Assembly: GCA_013816725.1 (NCBI GenBank)
Contig: JACDEA010000073.1
Coordinates: forward strand, 1 to 8,459
Direction: 5' to 3'
Length of the DNA: 8,459 nucleotides
DNA from: Actinomycetota bacterium
GTDB lineage: Bacteria; Actinomycetota; Acidimicrobiia; Acidimicrobiales; JACDEA01
Shown: one piece after another, positions 1-5,184 of the stretch
Layout: each line of letters opens with the position of its first letter
How positions within the stretch are numbered: position 1 is the stretch's first letter
Notes under the pieces: generated by a model
The model's database searches: none
What the model was told of the DNA's origin: nothing
The model's input: the letters and a program-made list of their open reading frames with translations, nothing else
Translations under genes and position numbers: made by a program

Positions 1-2
1 CG

Positions 3-686
3 GTGACCGACGAGACCGACCCGTTCTCGGTCGACCCAGCGCTCGACATGTACAACCCCGACAACGGGTGGAGGCCATGGCCGGAGCCGGCGTCATACGA
101 CCGAGGATGGCTGGCCGGTTACCGCGACGCGCAACGCGAGCGGGTGGCGCGGGTCGACGGCATCGCGCGGCGCGCGCTGGCCGAGCGCGACGAGTACGCC
201 ACCAAAGCGGCCGGCGCCGACCGGGGCTCGGCCGAGTGGAACCAGCTGCGCCGCCGCGCCGTGCACACGCGCTACATCACGACCTACCGAACGCTGGCCG
301 ACCCCGCCTATCTCGACGCCACGATCGATCCCGACGACCGGGCCCACGGCACGATCTTCGCTTTCCCCGACCCGCTCGACGCCAACTACGGCTTGGGCGG
401 GCTGGGCCGGGTGATGACGGCGCGAGGGTGGCTGTCAACATGGTCGGGGTTGTCGTCGCACGCGGCGGTGGCCGAGACCATCCCCGGCGTCAGCGTGCCG
501 ACTCTTGTCGTCCACCCGACGGCCGACACCGAGATCCGCATGCATCAGGCCCAGGCGATCTACGACGCCGGTGGCGCGGCCGACAAGACCTATGTGGAAC
601 TCAAGGGCGCGGCCCACTACCTCCAGGGCCGGCGCCGAGAGGCGATGGACCTCGTCGTCGACTGGCTGCGTCCCCGCTGCGGCTGA
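3..686 (+). CDS. Alpha/beta-fold hydrolase, 3' part (5' end outside window)
   Basis: The reading frame is open from the window edge to TGA at 684-686; the GTG at position 3 is probably an internal valine and the true start lies upstream. The visible 227 residues look like the cap and C-terminal half of an alpha/beta hydrolase. The stretch VPTLVVHPTADTEIR (about residues 165-179) is the typical strand plus acid turn, with D175 as likely catalytic acid, and H205 in KGAAHYLQ is the likely catalytic histidine. The nucleophile elbow (GxSxG) is not in the visible part and should lie upstream. The segment of about residues 30-110, rich in Arg, Tyr and Asp, would be a cap or insertion. The substrate cannot be told. 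Only 18 bases separate it from the acyl-CoA dehydrogenase downstream, so the two are probably cotranscribed and may share a lipid or ester catabolic pathway. The fold is likely; the exact family is uncertain. Confidence 0.75.
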   Translation: MTDETDPFSVDPALDMYNPDNGWRPWPEPASYDRGWLAGYRDAQRERVARVDGIARRALAERDEYATKAAGADRGSAEWNQLRRRAVHTRYITTYRTLADPAYLDATIDPDDRAHGTIFAFPDPLDANYGLGGLGRVMTARGWLSTWSGLSSHAAVAETIPGVSVPTLVVHPTADTEIRMHQAQAIYDAGGAADKTYVELKGAAHYLQGRRREAMDLVVDWLRPRCG

Positions 687-704
687 GGTTCTAGCGTCCC
701 GCGT

Positions 705-1967
705 ATGCCGATGAACGTGAAACCGATCCCGACCGTCGATCAGCGCATCAACGACATCCGCATGCGGACGGCGGAGATCGTCAATGACGACATCCTGCCC
801 AACGAGGCCAAGATCTGGGGCTTCCGGCGGGGCGGCAACGGCACGGGCGACGACGTGGCCCGCAAGGAAGCACGTCAGCTTCGCGACGACATCAAGGCCA
901 AAGTCAAGAAGGCGGGGCTGTGGGCGCCGCACCTGCCCCAGGAGTACGGCGGCATGGGCCTGGACTTCATGACCCACGCGTACATGAACGAGGTGCTCGC
1001 TTACGCGATCGGCGCCGCGTCGCTCTTCGGCGTGGTCGCTCCGAACTCGGGCAATCAGACGATTCTGGTGAAGTACGGCACCGAGGAGCAGAAGCAGAAG
1101 TGGCTGCTGCCGCTGATCGACGGGACCATGGAGTCGGGGTTCTCGATGACCGAGCCGCACAACCCGGGCTCCGATCCCCGTTCGCTCGACACCTCGGCGG
1201 TGCGCGACGGCGACGAGTGGGTGATCAACGGCCACAAGTGGTTCACGTCCAACGGCTTGGCCGCCGACTTCTTCATCGTGATGTGCCGCGTGCAGGATGA
1301 AGCGGGAGACGGCGGATCCACTGGTCGCATGGCCCAGATCATCGTGCCGACCGACACGCCGGGCGTGAACATCGTTCGGGGCATCGGAATCTGGGGCCGC
1401 GACTCATCGGATCACTGCGAGGTCGTCTACGAAAACGTTCGAGTGCCCCTCGACAACATCCTCGGTCAGGTGGGCCAGGGCCACCAGGCCGCGCAGGACC
1501 GTCTGGGCGCCGGTCGCATCTTCCACTGCATGAACTCCGTCGGGCAGATGTGGCGGGCCTTCGACCTCATGATCGAACGGGCCCGCACCCGCAAGGTCCA
1601 CGGCGGGCTCCTCAAGGACAAGCAGTTCATCCAGGGCTTCATCGCCGACTCATACATAGACATCCAGACATCGCGGCTGATGACGATCCACGCGGCGGAG
1701 AAGATCGACCAGAACGACAAGGAAGCGCGAACCGACATCTCCGCGCTCAAGGTCTACGTGCCCGACGCCTACCACCGTGTCGTCGACCGGGCGATCCAGG
1801 TCTGGGGCGCCGCTGGTGTGTCCAACGACCTGCCGCTGGCCGGGATGTACATGGGAGCGCGCACGCTCCGGCTGGCCGACGGCCCCGACGAGGTCCACAA
1901 GATCCTCATCGCCAAGAACGTCCTCGGCCGCTACGACGCCGGCGAGACCTGGGACTTCGGCAACTAA
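705..1967 (+). CDS. Acyl-CoA dehydrogenase, ACAD10/11-like
   Basis: A complete 420-residue FAD-dependent acyl-CoA dehydrogenase, the enzyme that makes the alpha,beta double bond of acyl-CoA thioesters and passes electrons to ETF. Length is close to the usual 380-420 residues. The FAD/substrate signature FSMTEPHNPGSD starts at residue 146, followed by the core strand WVINGHKWFTSNG. The C-terminal helical domain carries QVWGAAGVSNDLPLAGMY, then LADGPDEVHKILIAKNVL. In medium-chain enzymes the catalytic glutamate sits in a YEGT motif at this point; here the aligned residue is Asp (D392 in ADGPDEVH), the pattern of the ACAD10/11-like branch. The start is ATG at 705; a second in-frame ATG at 711 is also possible, since neither has a clear ribosome binding site. 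It follows the hydrolase gene by 18 bases. The natural substrate (long-chain, branched or hydroxy-acyl) cannot be read from the sequence. Confidence 0.95.
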   Translation: MPMNVKPIPTVDQRINDIRMRTAEIVNDDILPNEAKIWGFRRGGNGTGDDVARKEARQLRDDIKAKVKKAGLWAPHLPQEYGGMGLDFMTHAYMNEVLAYAIGAASLFGVVAPNSGNQTILVKYGTEEQKQKWLLPLIDGTMESGFSMTEPHNPGSDPRSLDTSAVRDGDEWVINGHKWFTSNGLAADFFIVMCRVQDEAGDGGSTGRMAQIIVPTDTPGVNIVRGIGIWGRDSSDHCEVVYENVRVPLDNILGQVGQGHQAAQDRLGAGRIFHCMNSVGQMWRAFDLMIERARTRKVHGGLLKDKQFIQGFIADSYIDIQTSRLMTIHAAEKIDQNDKEARTDISALKVYVPDAYHRVVDRAIQVWGAAGVSNDLPLAGMYMGARTLRLADGPDEVHKILIAKNVLGRYDAGETWDFGN

Positions 1968-2159
1968 CTGCGGCGAGCGTGTAGGGGTCCCCAAAGATAG
2001 CGAACGTGTACCTGTCGAAGGTGGCGAGAGCGCTCCCGGCGTCATCCGTCGGGACGAATTCCGCATGGACTCGACGGGCGCGCGCCGAGCCGGCGGTAGG
2101 GGCACCCGCCGGGTCACCTCCGCGCGTCTGGGAGACCGTTCGGTGCTCGCAACCCCCGA

Positions 2160-2214
2160 GCAGATCGCCGAATCTGCACACCCCTCGAGCGAGCATGCGA
2201 GCTCTCCTGCTCGC
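2160..2214. repeat. Two tandem hairpin-forming inverted repeats
   Basis: The first is GCAGAT (2160-2165) and ATCTGC (2172-2177), a perfect 6-base stem with a 6-base loop. The second is GCGAGCA (2189-2195) and TGCTCGC (2208-2214), a perfect 7-base stem with a 12-base loop. There is no T tract after either, so they are not classical terminators. They sit about 120-175 bases upstream of the serine hydrolase start. Short stems like these also arise by chance in GC-rich DNA. Confidence 0.45.
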
Positions 2215-2257
2215 GGGAGTTGCTGCGCCTCCACCGGCACATCGGGGGCGCGTCTGT

Positions 2258-2306
2258 ACCTGCCCACCTCGTTTGCGACATGACCCGTACCGGGACGTGG
2301 GCAGGT
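2258..2306. repeat. 10-base perfect inverted repeat enclosing a smaller hairpin
   Basis: ACCTGCCCAC (2258-2267) pairs perfectly with GTGGGCAGGT (2297-2306). Inside the 29-base interval lies a second hairpin, CCCG-TAC-CGGG (2284-2294). The outer arm ends 28 bases before the GTG start of the serine hydrolase gene, so the element could be an operator for a dimeric regulator or a structured 5' leader. On the minus strand the right arm and its flank resemble the 3' end of a cobalamin riboswitch, but no other conserved part of that RNA is present. Confidence 0.5.
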
Positions 2307-2334
2307 CTCCGGGCTCGGCTGGCATGCTCACCAT

Positions 2335-3279
2335 GTGCCGGACTTCGCGAGTCTGTTCTCGGACGCGGGTTGCAGGGGTTCGTTGCATGCCGTGCGCTTG
2401 ACCGATGGTGCCGAGGTGGGTCATGAGCCGGACCGTCCGAATGTCATGGCGTCGGTGGCAAAGGTCCCGGTCGGCCTCACGTTCTACGCCCAAGCCTGCA
2501 TTGGCAATATCGACCCGACCGAGCGGCTCAGCCTCACTCCTGCGAGCGTCACGCCTGGCCCGTTTGGCATCTCGCGTTTCAGCGATCCCGCCGTGCTTTC
2601 CCTGCGCGACCTGGCCTATCTGATGCTCACGATCAGTGACAACGCGGCCACCGACGCCGTGACTCACGCCGTCGGGATCGACGCAGTGAACCACCAGCTA
2701 CAGACGCTCGGCTGCACCTCGACCGTGGTCGTCAGCGACCTCGCGACGATGCTCGATGGCGTCGCCGCCGATCTCGGCTTTGGCAACTACAACGAACTCC
2801 TGGCCGCACAACGCGGTGACCTCGGACCAGAAGCACGAGGTGCTTCTACCGATCCGGCCCGCATCGACCGATGCCGCGCGCTTGATCCCGCGGTGGCGAC
2901 CCGTACAACCGCCCGCGACGCCACCCGACTGCTCGCAGCTATATGGCACGACGCCGCCGGACCAGCGGAAGCGTGCGCGACTCTCCGCTCGGTCATGGCC
3001 GAGCAGGTGACCCGGCGGCTCGGGCCAGCAGTACCAGACGGCGGCACCCTCGCAGCGAAGAGCGGTGGGCTGTTCGGACGAGTCCGCAATGAGATCGGGG
3101 TAGTCACCGATCCTGACGGCACGGTATACGCGATCTCGCTCCTCACTCACGCTCATGAGCCGTTCAAGCACCAAGACGACATCAACCGCGTTATGGCGAC
3201 GACCGCAGCTGCCGCCCTTAACGAGCTGCGAGAGCAGCCGGCGCCGCGCCCACGAACGACGCCGACTCGGCATGAGTGA
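2335..3279 (+). CDS. Class A beta-lactamase-like serine hydrolase, no signal peptide
   Basis: A 314-residue protein of the penicillin-recognising serine hydrolase fold. The three hallmark motifs are present in order and spacing: SxxK as S40-V-A-K43, SDN as S101-D-N103, and KSG as K242-S-G244, which replaces the KTG box. The class A omega-loop ExxLN, which carries the deacylating Glu166, is not recognisable. Counting back from the conserved Thr-Thr region (TRTTARD, about 189-195) places a non-acidic residue there, with D178 nearby. That suggests slow deacylation, i.e. a penicillin-binding or non-lactamase hydrolase role. The N-terminus (MPDFASLFSDAGCRG) has no hydrophobic segment, so no export signal is seen. 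The start is GTG at 2335, the only plausible initiator after the in-frame stop at 2281-2283; no Shine-Dalgarno sequence precedes it. The last 15 residues are Pro/Arg/Thr-rich. It converges on the Clp-N gene with 39 bases between. The fold is sure; substrate and location are open. Confidence 0.88.
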   Translation: MPDFASLFSDAGCRGSLHAVRLTDGAEVGHEPDRPNVMASVAKVPVGLTFYAQACIGNIDPTERLSLTPASVTPGPFGISRFSDPAVLSLRDLAYLMLTISDNAATDAVTHAVGIDAVNHQLQTLGCTSTVVVSDLATMLDGVAADLGFGNYNELLAAQRGDLGPEARGASTDPARIDRCRALDPAVATRTTARDATRLLAAIWHDAAGPAEACATLRSVMAEQVTRRLGPAVPDGGTLAAKSGGLFGRVRNEIGVVTDPDGTVYAISLLTHAHEPFKHQDDINRVMATTAAAALNELREQPAPRPRTTPTRHE

Positions 3280-3318
3280 GACCGTCTCCGACCGCCGGTT
3301 GTTGGCGATGGCGCTCGT

Positions 3319-3852
3319 CTAAACCTGAGACACAAGTTCGCGCACGCGGGCCTCAAGTGCCGCAGAATCTGCGCCGAGATCGCGAATCACTTGCGTTGCA
3401 ACACTGTCCCGCTGCGAGAGAACGGCAAGCAGCAGGTGTTCCGTGCCGATGTGTTCGTGGCCAAGCTCAGTCATCGCTCGGATGCACTGTTCGAGAGTCC
3501 GCTTACCTTCCACGGAAAACGGCGGTTGGCTGTCGCCGGCCATGCGTGCGGCATTCTCGCCATGCACGTCCGCGACTTCCCGCTGAACCTCGTTGACGTC
3601 GATACCAAATGAGGCGAGCGCCTCGCTCGGGCGTTGACGATCAACGGCTGGATGCTCCCCAAGCATCCTCTCGCGAAGCACATCAGGATTGAGTTTCGCC
3701 TCGGCCAGCACCTTAGATCCGATGCCCTCCGTAGCAGCGAGCGCTTCAAGCATGTGCTCAGCATCAATGAAATGCCCCCTCTCAGCAGCAAGCTGCTGAG
3801 ACAGCATGAGAACTCGTCTTGCCTTGTCGGTGAATCGTTCGTATGTGGCCAC
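3319..3852 (-). CDS. Stand-alone Clp N-terminal domain protein (ClpC2/ClpC3-like)
   Basis: A 177-residue protein made only of the substrate/adaptor-binding N-domain of ClpC-type unfoldases; no Walker motifs or ATPase modules follow. Repeat 1 covers about residues 3-66 (YERFTDKARRVLMLSQQLAA, then HFIDAEHMLEAL). Repeat 2 covers about 111-175 (PFSVEGKRTLEQ, then GHEHIGTEHLLLAVL). The linker of roughly 40 residues is longer than in ClpC itself. Both aromatic positions known in mycobacterial ClpC1 to contact cyclomarin (F2 and F80) have aromatic counterparts here, Y4 and F112, by my own alignment. Related mycobacterial proteins ClpC2 and ClpC3 bind ClpC1-targeting antibiotics and shield the protease, so a decoy or adaptor role in the cytoplasm is plausible but inferred. 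The start is GTG at 3852-3850, directly after the TAG of the upstream HTH gene, with AGGAGG eight bases before it. The two genes are translationally coupled. Confidence 0.9.
   Translation of the reverse strand: MATYERFTDKARRVLMLSQQLAAERGHFIDAEHMLEALAATEGIGSKVLAEAKLNPDVLRERMLGEHPAVDRQRPSEALASFGIDVNEVQREVADVHGENAARMAGDSQPPFSVEGKRTLEQCIRAMTELGHEHIGTEHLLLAVLSQRDSVATQVIRDLGADSAALEARVRELVSQV
3780..3801 (-). repeat. 9-base-pair hairpin early in the Clp-N coding sequence
   Basis: TCTCAGCAG (3780-3788) and CTGCTGAGA (3793-3801) form a perfect 9-base-pair stem with a 4-base loop, about 50 bases into the Clp-N gene. It encodes the helix around LSQQLAAE, so the symmetry could be a by-product of Gln/Leu/Ala codons. 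It could also slow ribosomes or affect mRNA stability. Confidence 0.45.
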
Positions 3853-4083
3853 CTAGTGCTCCTCCTCGATGTGATGCGCGTATCTCTTGTGAACGGCCTG
3901 CCTAGTGACATTCAACGCGTCCGCGATCTGCTGCCAGGTCCAGCCTCGCCGACGAGCGTTCGTCACCTGGACCAATTCGAGCTGGTCGCAAAGCCGCTTC
4001 AAGGCCCAGACGGCGTTAAGGCCGACCTCCGGATCGCGGCTCGCCGCGAGAGAAGCGGTCTGCTTCGTTGCGTTCTTCGGCAT
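3853..4083 (-). CDS. Small helix-turn-helix DNA-binding protein, partner of Clp-N gene
   Basis: A 76-residue protein. Its N-terminal half forms a probable helix (DPEVGLNAVWALKRLCDQLE, about 18-37), followed by a basic turn (NARRRGW) and a clear helix-turn-helix at about 48-68: TWQQIADALNVTRQAVHKRY. The second helix resembles sigma-factor region 4 and homeodomain-like recognition helices. The frame stays open further upstream to 4461, but the ATG at 4083 is chosen because upstream translation is low-complexity and a promoter -10 element ends seven bases before this ATG. Short proteins with this WxWQxIADALxVTRQAVHKxY pattern occur next to stand-alone Clp-N genes in Actinobacteria, as I recall them. 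The likely job is an autoregulator binding the three GTTGACA sites in its own promoter; this is inferred. Its stop TAG abuts the GTG of the Clp-N gene with no spacer. Confidence 0.85.
   Translation of the reverse strand: MPKNATKQTASLAASRDPEVGLNAVWALKRLCDQLELVQVTNARRRGWTWQQIADALNVTRQAVHKRYAHHIEEEH
3861..3866 (-). promoter_or_regulatory. Strong ribosome binding site for the Clp-N gene
   Basis: The minus strand reads AGGAGG, a perfect Shine-Dalgarno core within a GAGGAGGAG run (3859-3867), eight bases before the GTG at 3852. It lies inside the last codons of the HTH gene, which encode the Glu-Glu-Glu-His end. It fixes the GTG start and supports coupled translation, in contrast to the first gene of the operon, which has no leader. 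Confidence 0.8.
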
Positions 4084-4090
4084 CGCCGTC

Positions 4091-4133
4091 AATCTAAGTT
4101 GACAGCATGGGTGTATGTCAACTGACGTTGACA
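4091..4133 (-). promoter_or_regulatory. Leaderless-type promoter with three GTTGACA operator half-sites
   Basis: On the minus strand TTGACA (plus 4116-4121) is a perfect -35 hexamer, and TAGATT (plus 4091-4096) matches the actinobacterial TAnnnT -10, 19 bases apart (18 if TTAGAT is used). Only seven bases separate the -10 from the ATG of the HTH gene, so transcription should begin at or next to the start codon. The heptamer GTTGACA occurs three times: plus strand 4098-4104, minus strand 4116-4122, and plus strand 4127-4133. The last two form TGTCAAC-TGAC-GTTGACA, an 18-base inverted repeat over the -35. The first, with the second, forms a wider inverted repeat across the -35/-10 spacer. Occupation of these sites would block RNA polymerase, so repression is the natural reading. 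The HTH protein is the first candidate binder. Confidence 0.75.
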
Positions 4134-4283
4134 CGCGTTGGTCAGGGATATCCCATATCGCCGGCTGGATGATGCAGCTGACAGCTCGCAGACTGGCGAG
4201 GTGCTGCCTCCCGCGAGCGCGACGGACCGACGGGGATAGGTGGCCACTGGGCGCGACCGAATGTCCATTCGTCTCATGGGAGC
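4134..4283. other. Intergenic region between toxin gene and HTH/Clp-N operon
   Basis: No gene is supported here. The frame that continues the HTH gene upstream translates as an Arg/His/Ser-rich sequence without family resemblance. The only structure seen is the palindrome GGGATATCCC (4145-4154), overlapped by GATAT-CCC-ATATC (4147-4159), located 12 bases beyond the outermost GTTGACA site. No terminator with a T tract follows the toxin gene. Confidence 0.4.
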
Positions 4284-4712
4284 TCATCGTGTGATCGTCG
4301 AATATCGGATGGCCAGGAGGCCGCAGCTCCGGCGGATGCCGGGACTGTCGTCCCGACTCGAGGCGAGCACGCGAGCGCCGAGTGCCTCCGCGGCGGCCAC
4401 GGCCTCGGCTCCGAGGGTGGACAGCCCCGTGTGCTCGGCGACGAGCGTGCCCATGCGCCATGCCAGGTCGCGCATCGGCACGACGGTGATCGTTTCCGGC
4501 AGCCTCACCAAGCCGGCGATCACGGCTTGGCGCTCAGCGGATGGGAGATTGCCAAGCAGAGCGCCACGGGTCGACCGGGCGGCGCTCTTGCACAGTCGGG
4601 CGTACCAAAGGTTCGTGGTGGCCAAGTCGTCGCGTCGCACGGCTCGCCGGAGCACGGTATCGGGGCCGGCCATCCAGTCCCGTAACAGGTGGTCGTCGAG
4701 CAGGACGGTCAC
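4284..4712 (-). CDS. PIN-like toxin of a type II toxin-antitoxin pair (VapC-like)
   Basis: A 142-residue protein whose N-terminus MTVLLDDHLLRDWM has the first PIN-domain strand and acidic residues (D6, D7). NLWYARLC (34-41) resembles the LWYxRLC stretch of actinobacterial VapC-like proteins. PIN domains are Mg-dependent RNases that cut tRNA, rRNA or mRNA. The usual third acid is not at its expected place: the helix that normally reads LSxxDAxxVALAE is STLGAEAVAAAEALGA, with Gly at the Asp position and E103 two residues on. The TTDxxL turn is ASSRDD, with D121 and D122. It may be a divergent subfamily or a weakened nuclease. The start is GTG at 4712-4710, overlapping the antitoxin stop by four bases (GTGA), which implies coupled translation. 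Identity as the toxin rests mostly on the N-terminus, size and gene arrangement. Confidence 0.78.
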   Translation of the reverse strand: MTVLLDDHLLRDWMAGPDTVLRRAVRRDDLATTNLWYARLCKSAARSTRGALLGNLPSAERQAVIAGLVRLPETITVVPMRDLAWRMGTLVAEHTGLSTLGAEAVAAAEALGARVLASSRDDSPGIRRSCGLLAIRYSTITR

Positions 4713-4945
4713 TGGCTGACGAGGTCGGGGTCCTCCTCGGCGGCGACGGCGGCGTAGTGCTCCTCGGCCGGCAAGATCTCATCAAGGAGGCGGCTGGCAT
4801 AGCCGGCCGGCACGGTCAGCACGCCGAACCCCAAGTCCACGACGTCGACCTTGCCGCCCTGGTCGAGGCGCCAGCGGTGGCGCACCGCGGCGGGAAGCGA
4901 CATCTGTCCGGAAGAGGACACCTTGAATGTTTCGACCTGTGCCAT
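4709..4945 (-). CDS. AbrB/SpoVT-fold antitoxin
   Basis: A 78-residue protein. Residues 4-48 fit a swapped-hairpin AbrB DNA-binding domain: VETFKVSSSGQMSLPAAVRHRWRL, then GGKVDVVDLGFGVLTVPA. The SSSGQMSLPAAVR stretch matches the G-Q-x-x-L/I-P-x-x-V/I-R pattern of VapB/MazE-type antitoxins. The acidic C-terminal tail (EEHYAAVAAEEDPDLVSQ) is of the type that wraps the toxin. The antitoxin would bind the PIN-like toxin and, through the AbrB domain, repress the shared promoter. The start is ATG at 4945, with GGAG (plus 4951-4954) five bases upstream on the minus strand. The gene is first in the pair and overlaps the toxin start by four bases. It lies downstream of dnaB on the same strand but 239 bases away. 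Confidence 0.87.
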   Translation of the reverse strand: MAQVETFKVSSSGQMSLPAAVRHRWRLDQGGKVDVVDLGFGVLTVPAGYASRLLDEILPAEEHYAAVAAEEDPDLVSQ

Positions 4946-4958
4946 TGGCGCTCCGTTT

Positions 4959-4985
4959 GGTCAGTTCGCAACTTCACCAAGTGTA
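4959..4985 (-). promoter_or_regulatory. Candidate toxin-antitoxin promoter and operator
   Basis: On the minus strand TACACT (plus 4980-4985) fits the TAnnnT -10 pattern; no good -35 is visible. Just downstream, where transcription would begin, lies an imperfect inverted repeat (plus 4959-4978) with arms GGTCAGTT and AACTTCACC, around a CGC centre and with one extra base in one arm. The position suits autorepression by the antitoxin. Both elements are short and the call is tentative. Confidence 0.4.
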
Positions 4986-4999
4986 GCCAGGCCAGCCGA

Positions 5000-5059
5000 C
5001 TCGGCGCAGGCCGAGGGGCCACAGCCGGCGTCAGAGGATGCGACAGATCGACGGATCTG
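5000..5059. repeat. Two short hairpins between dnaB and the toxin-antitoxin genes
   Basis: CTCGGC-GCAG-GCCGAG (5000-5015) and CAGATC-GACG-GATCTG (5044-5059) are perfect 6-base stems with 4-base loops. They lie between the dnaB stop and the antitoxin start, downstream of dnaB in its direction of transcription. They could stop or stabilise the dnaB transcript, but no T tract follows either. The rest of the 239-base gap (4946-5184) shows no gene. Confidence 0.4.
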
Positions 5060-5184
5060 GCCCGAATGCTCGCGTCGCAAGAATGTCCCAGAACACGTGA
5101 CCCCAAGGCCGAGACCCCGCGTCACCGATATGCCGTTCAAGGGCGCGCGCTAAGCGCAGATCCTTCCCATCACAGGCGAGCGGG

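Larger units (their letters stand above)
1968..2334. other. Long intergenic region with serial inverted repeats, no gene seen
   Basis: This 367-base gap lies between two plus-strand genes. The frames that cross it give low-complexity Arg/Ala/Gly-rich translations with no family resemblance. It begins with a perfect GGGGTCCCC (1984-1992) flanked by two near-identical copies of GCGA[G/A]CGTGTA (1973-1983 and 2000-2010). It then holds three inverted repeats listed separately. No rho-independent terminator with a T tract and no clear promoter could be found. It may contain the transcription end of the dehydrogenase operon and a structured leader for the serine hydrolase gene, or be the scar of an insertion at the island edge. 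Confidence 0.5.

Noticed and set aside
1984..2020. Possible SOS (LexA) box around GCGAACGTGTACCTGTCGAA.
   Set aside because: The mycobacterial-type pattern TCGAAC-N4-GTTCGA is not matched in spacing or in the right arm.
2258..2335. Minus-strand sequence resembling the 3' end of a cobalamin riboswitch (GAGCCCGGAGACCTGCC).
   Set aside because: The other conserved parts of the aptamer (the GCCACTG-type core and the GGGAA segments) are not found further upstream on that strand, which is occupied by the serine hydrolase gene, and no B12-related gene follows.
1906..2694. Long minus-strand open frame of 262 codons across the intergenic region and the serine hydrolase gene.
   Set aside because: It overlaps two well-supported plus-strand genes, its translation is Arg/Ala/Gly-rich with no family resemblance, and long antisense frames are common in GC-rich DNA.
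3634..3646. GTTGA-CGA-TCAAC palindrome inside the Clp-N gene, similar to the operator heptamer.
   Set aside because: It lacks the full GTTGACA/TGTCAAC arms and lies in coding sequence; probably chance.
4084..4461. N-terminal extension of the HTH gene to a start at 4461.
   Set aside because: The added residues are low-complexity and unlike any known domain, the extension would overlap the toxin gene, and the promoter ends just before the ATG at 4083.
4986..5184. Possible tRNA or attachment site downstream of dnaB.
   Set aside because: No cloverleaf, T-loop sequence or repeated flank could be found; only short hairpins are present.
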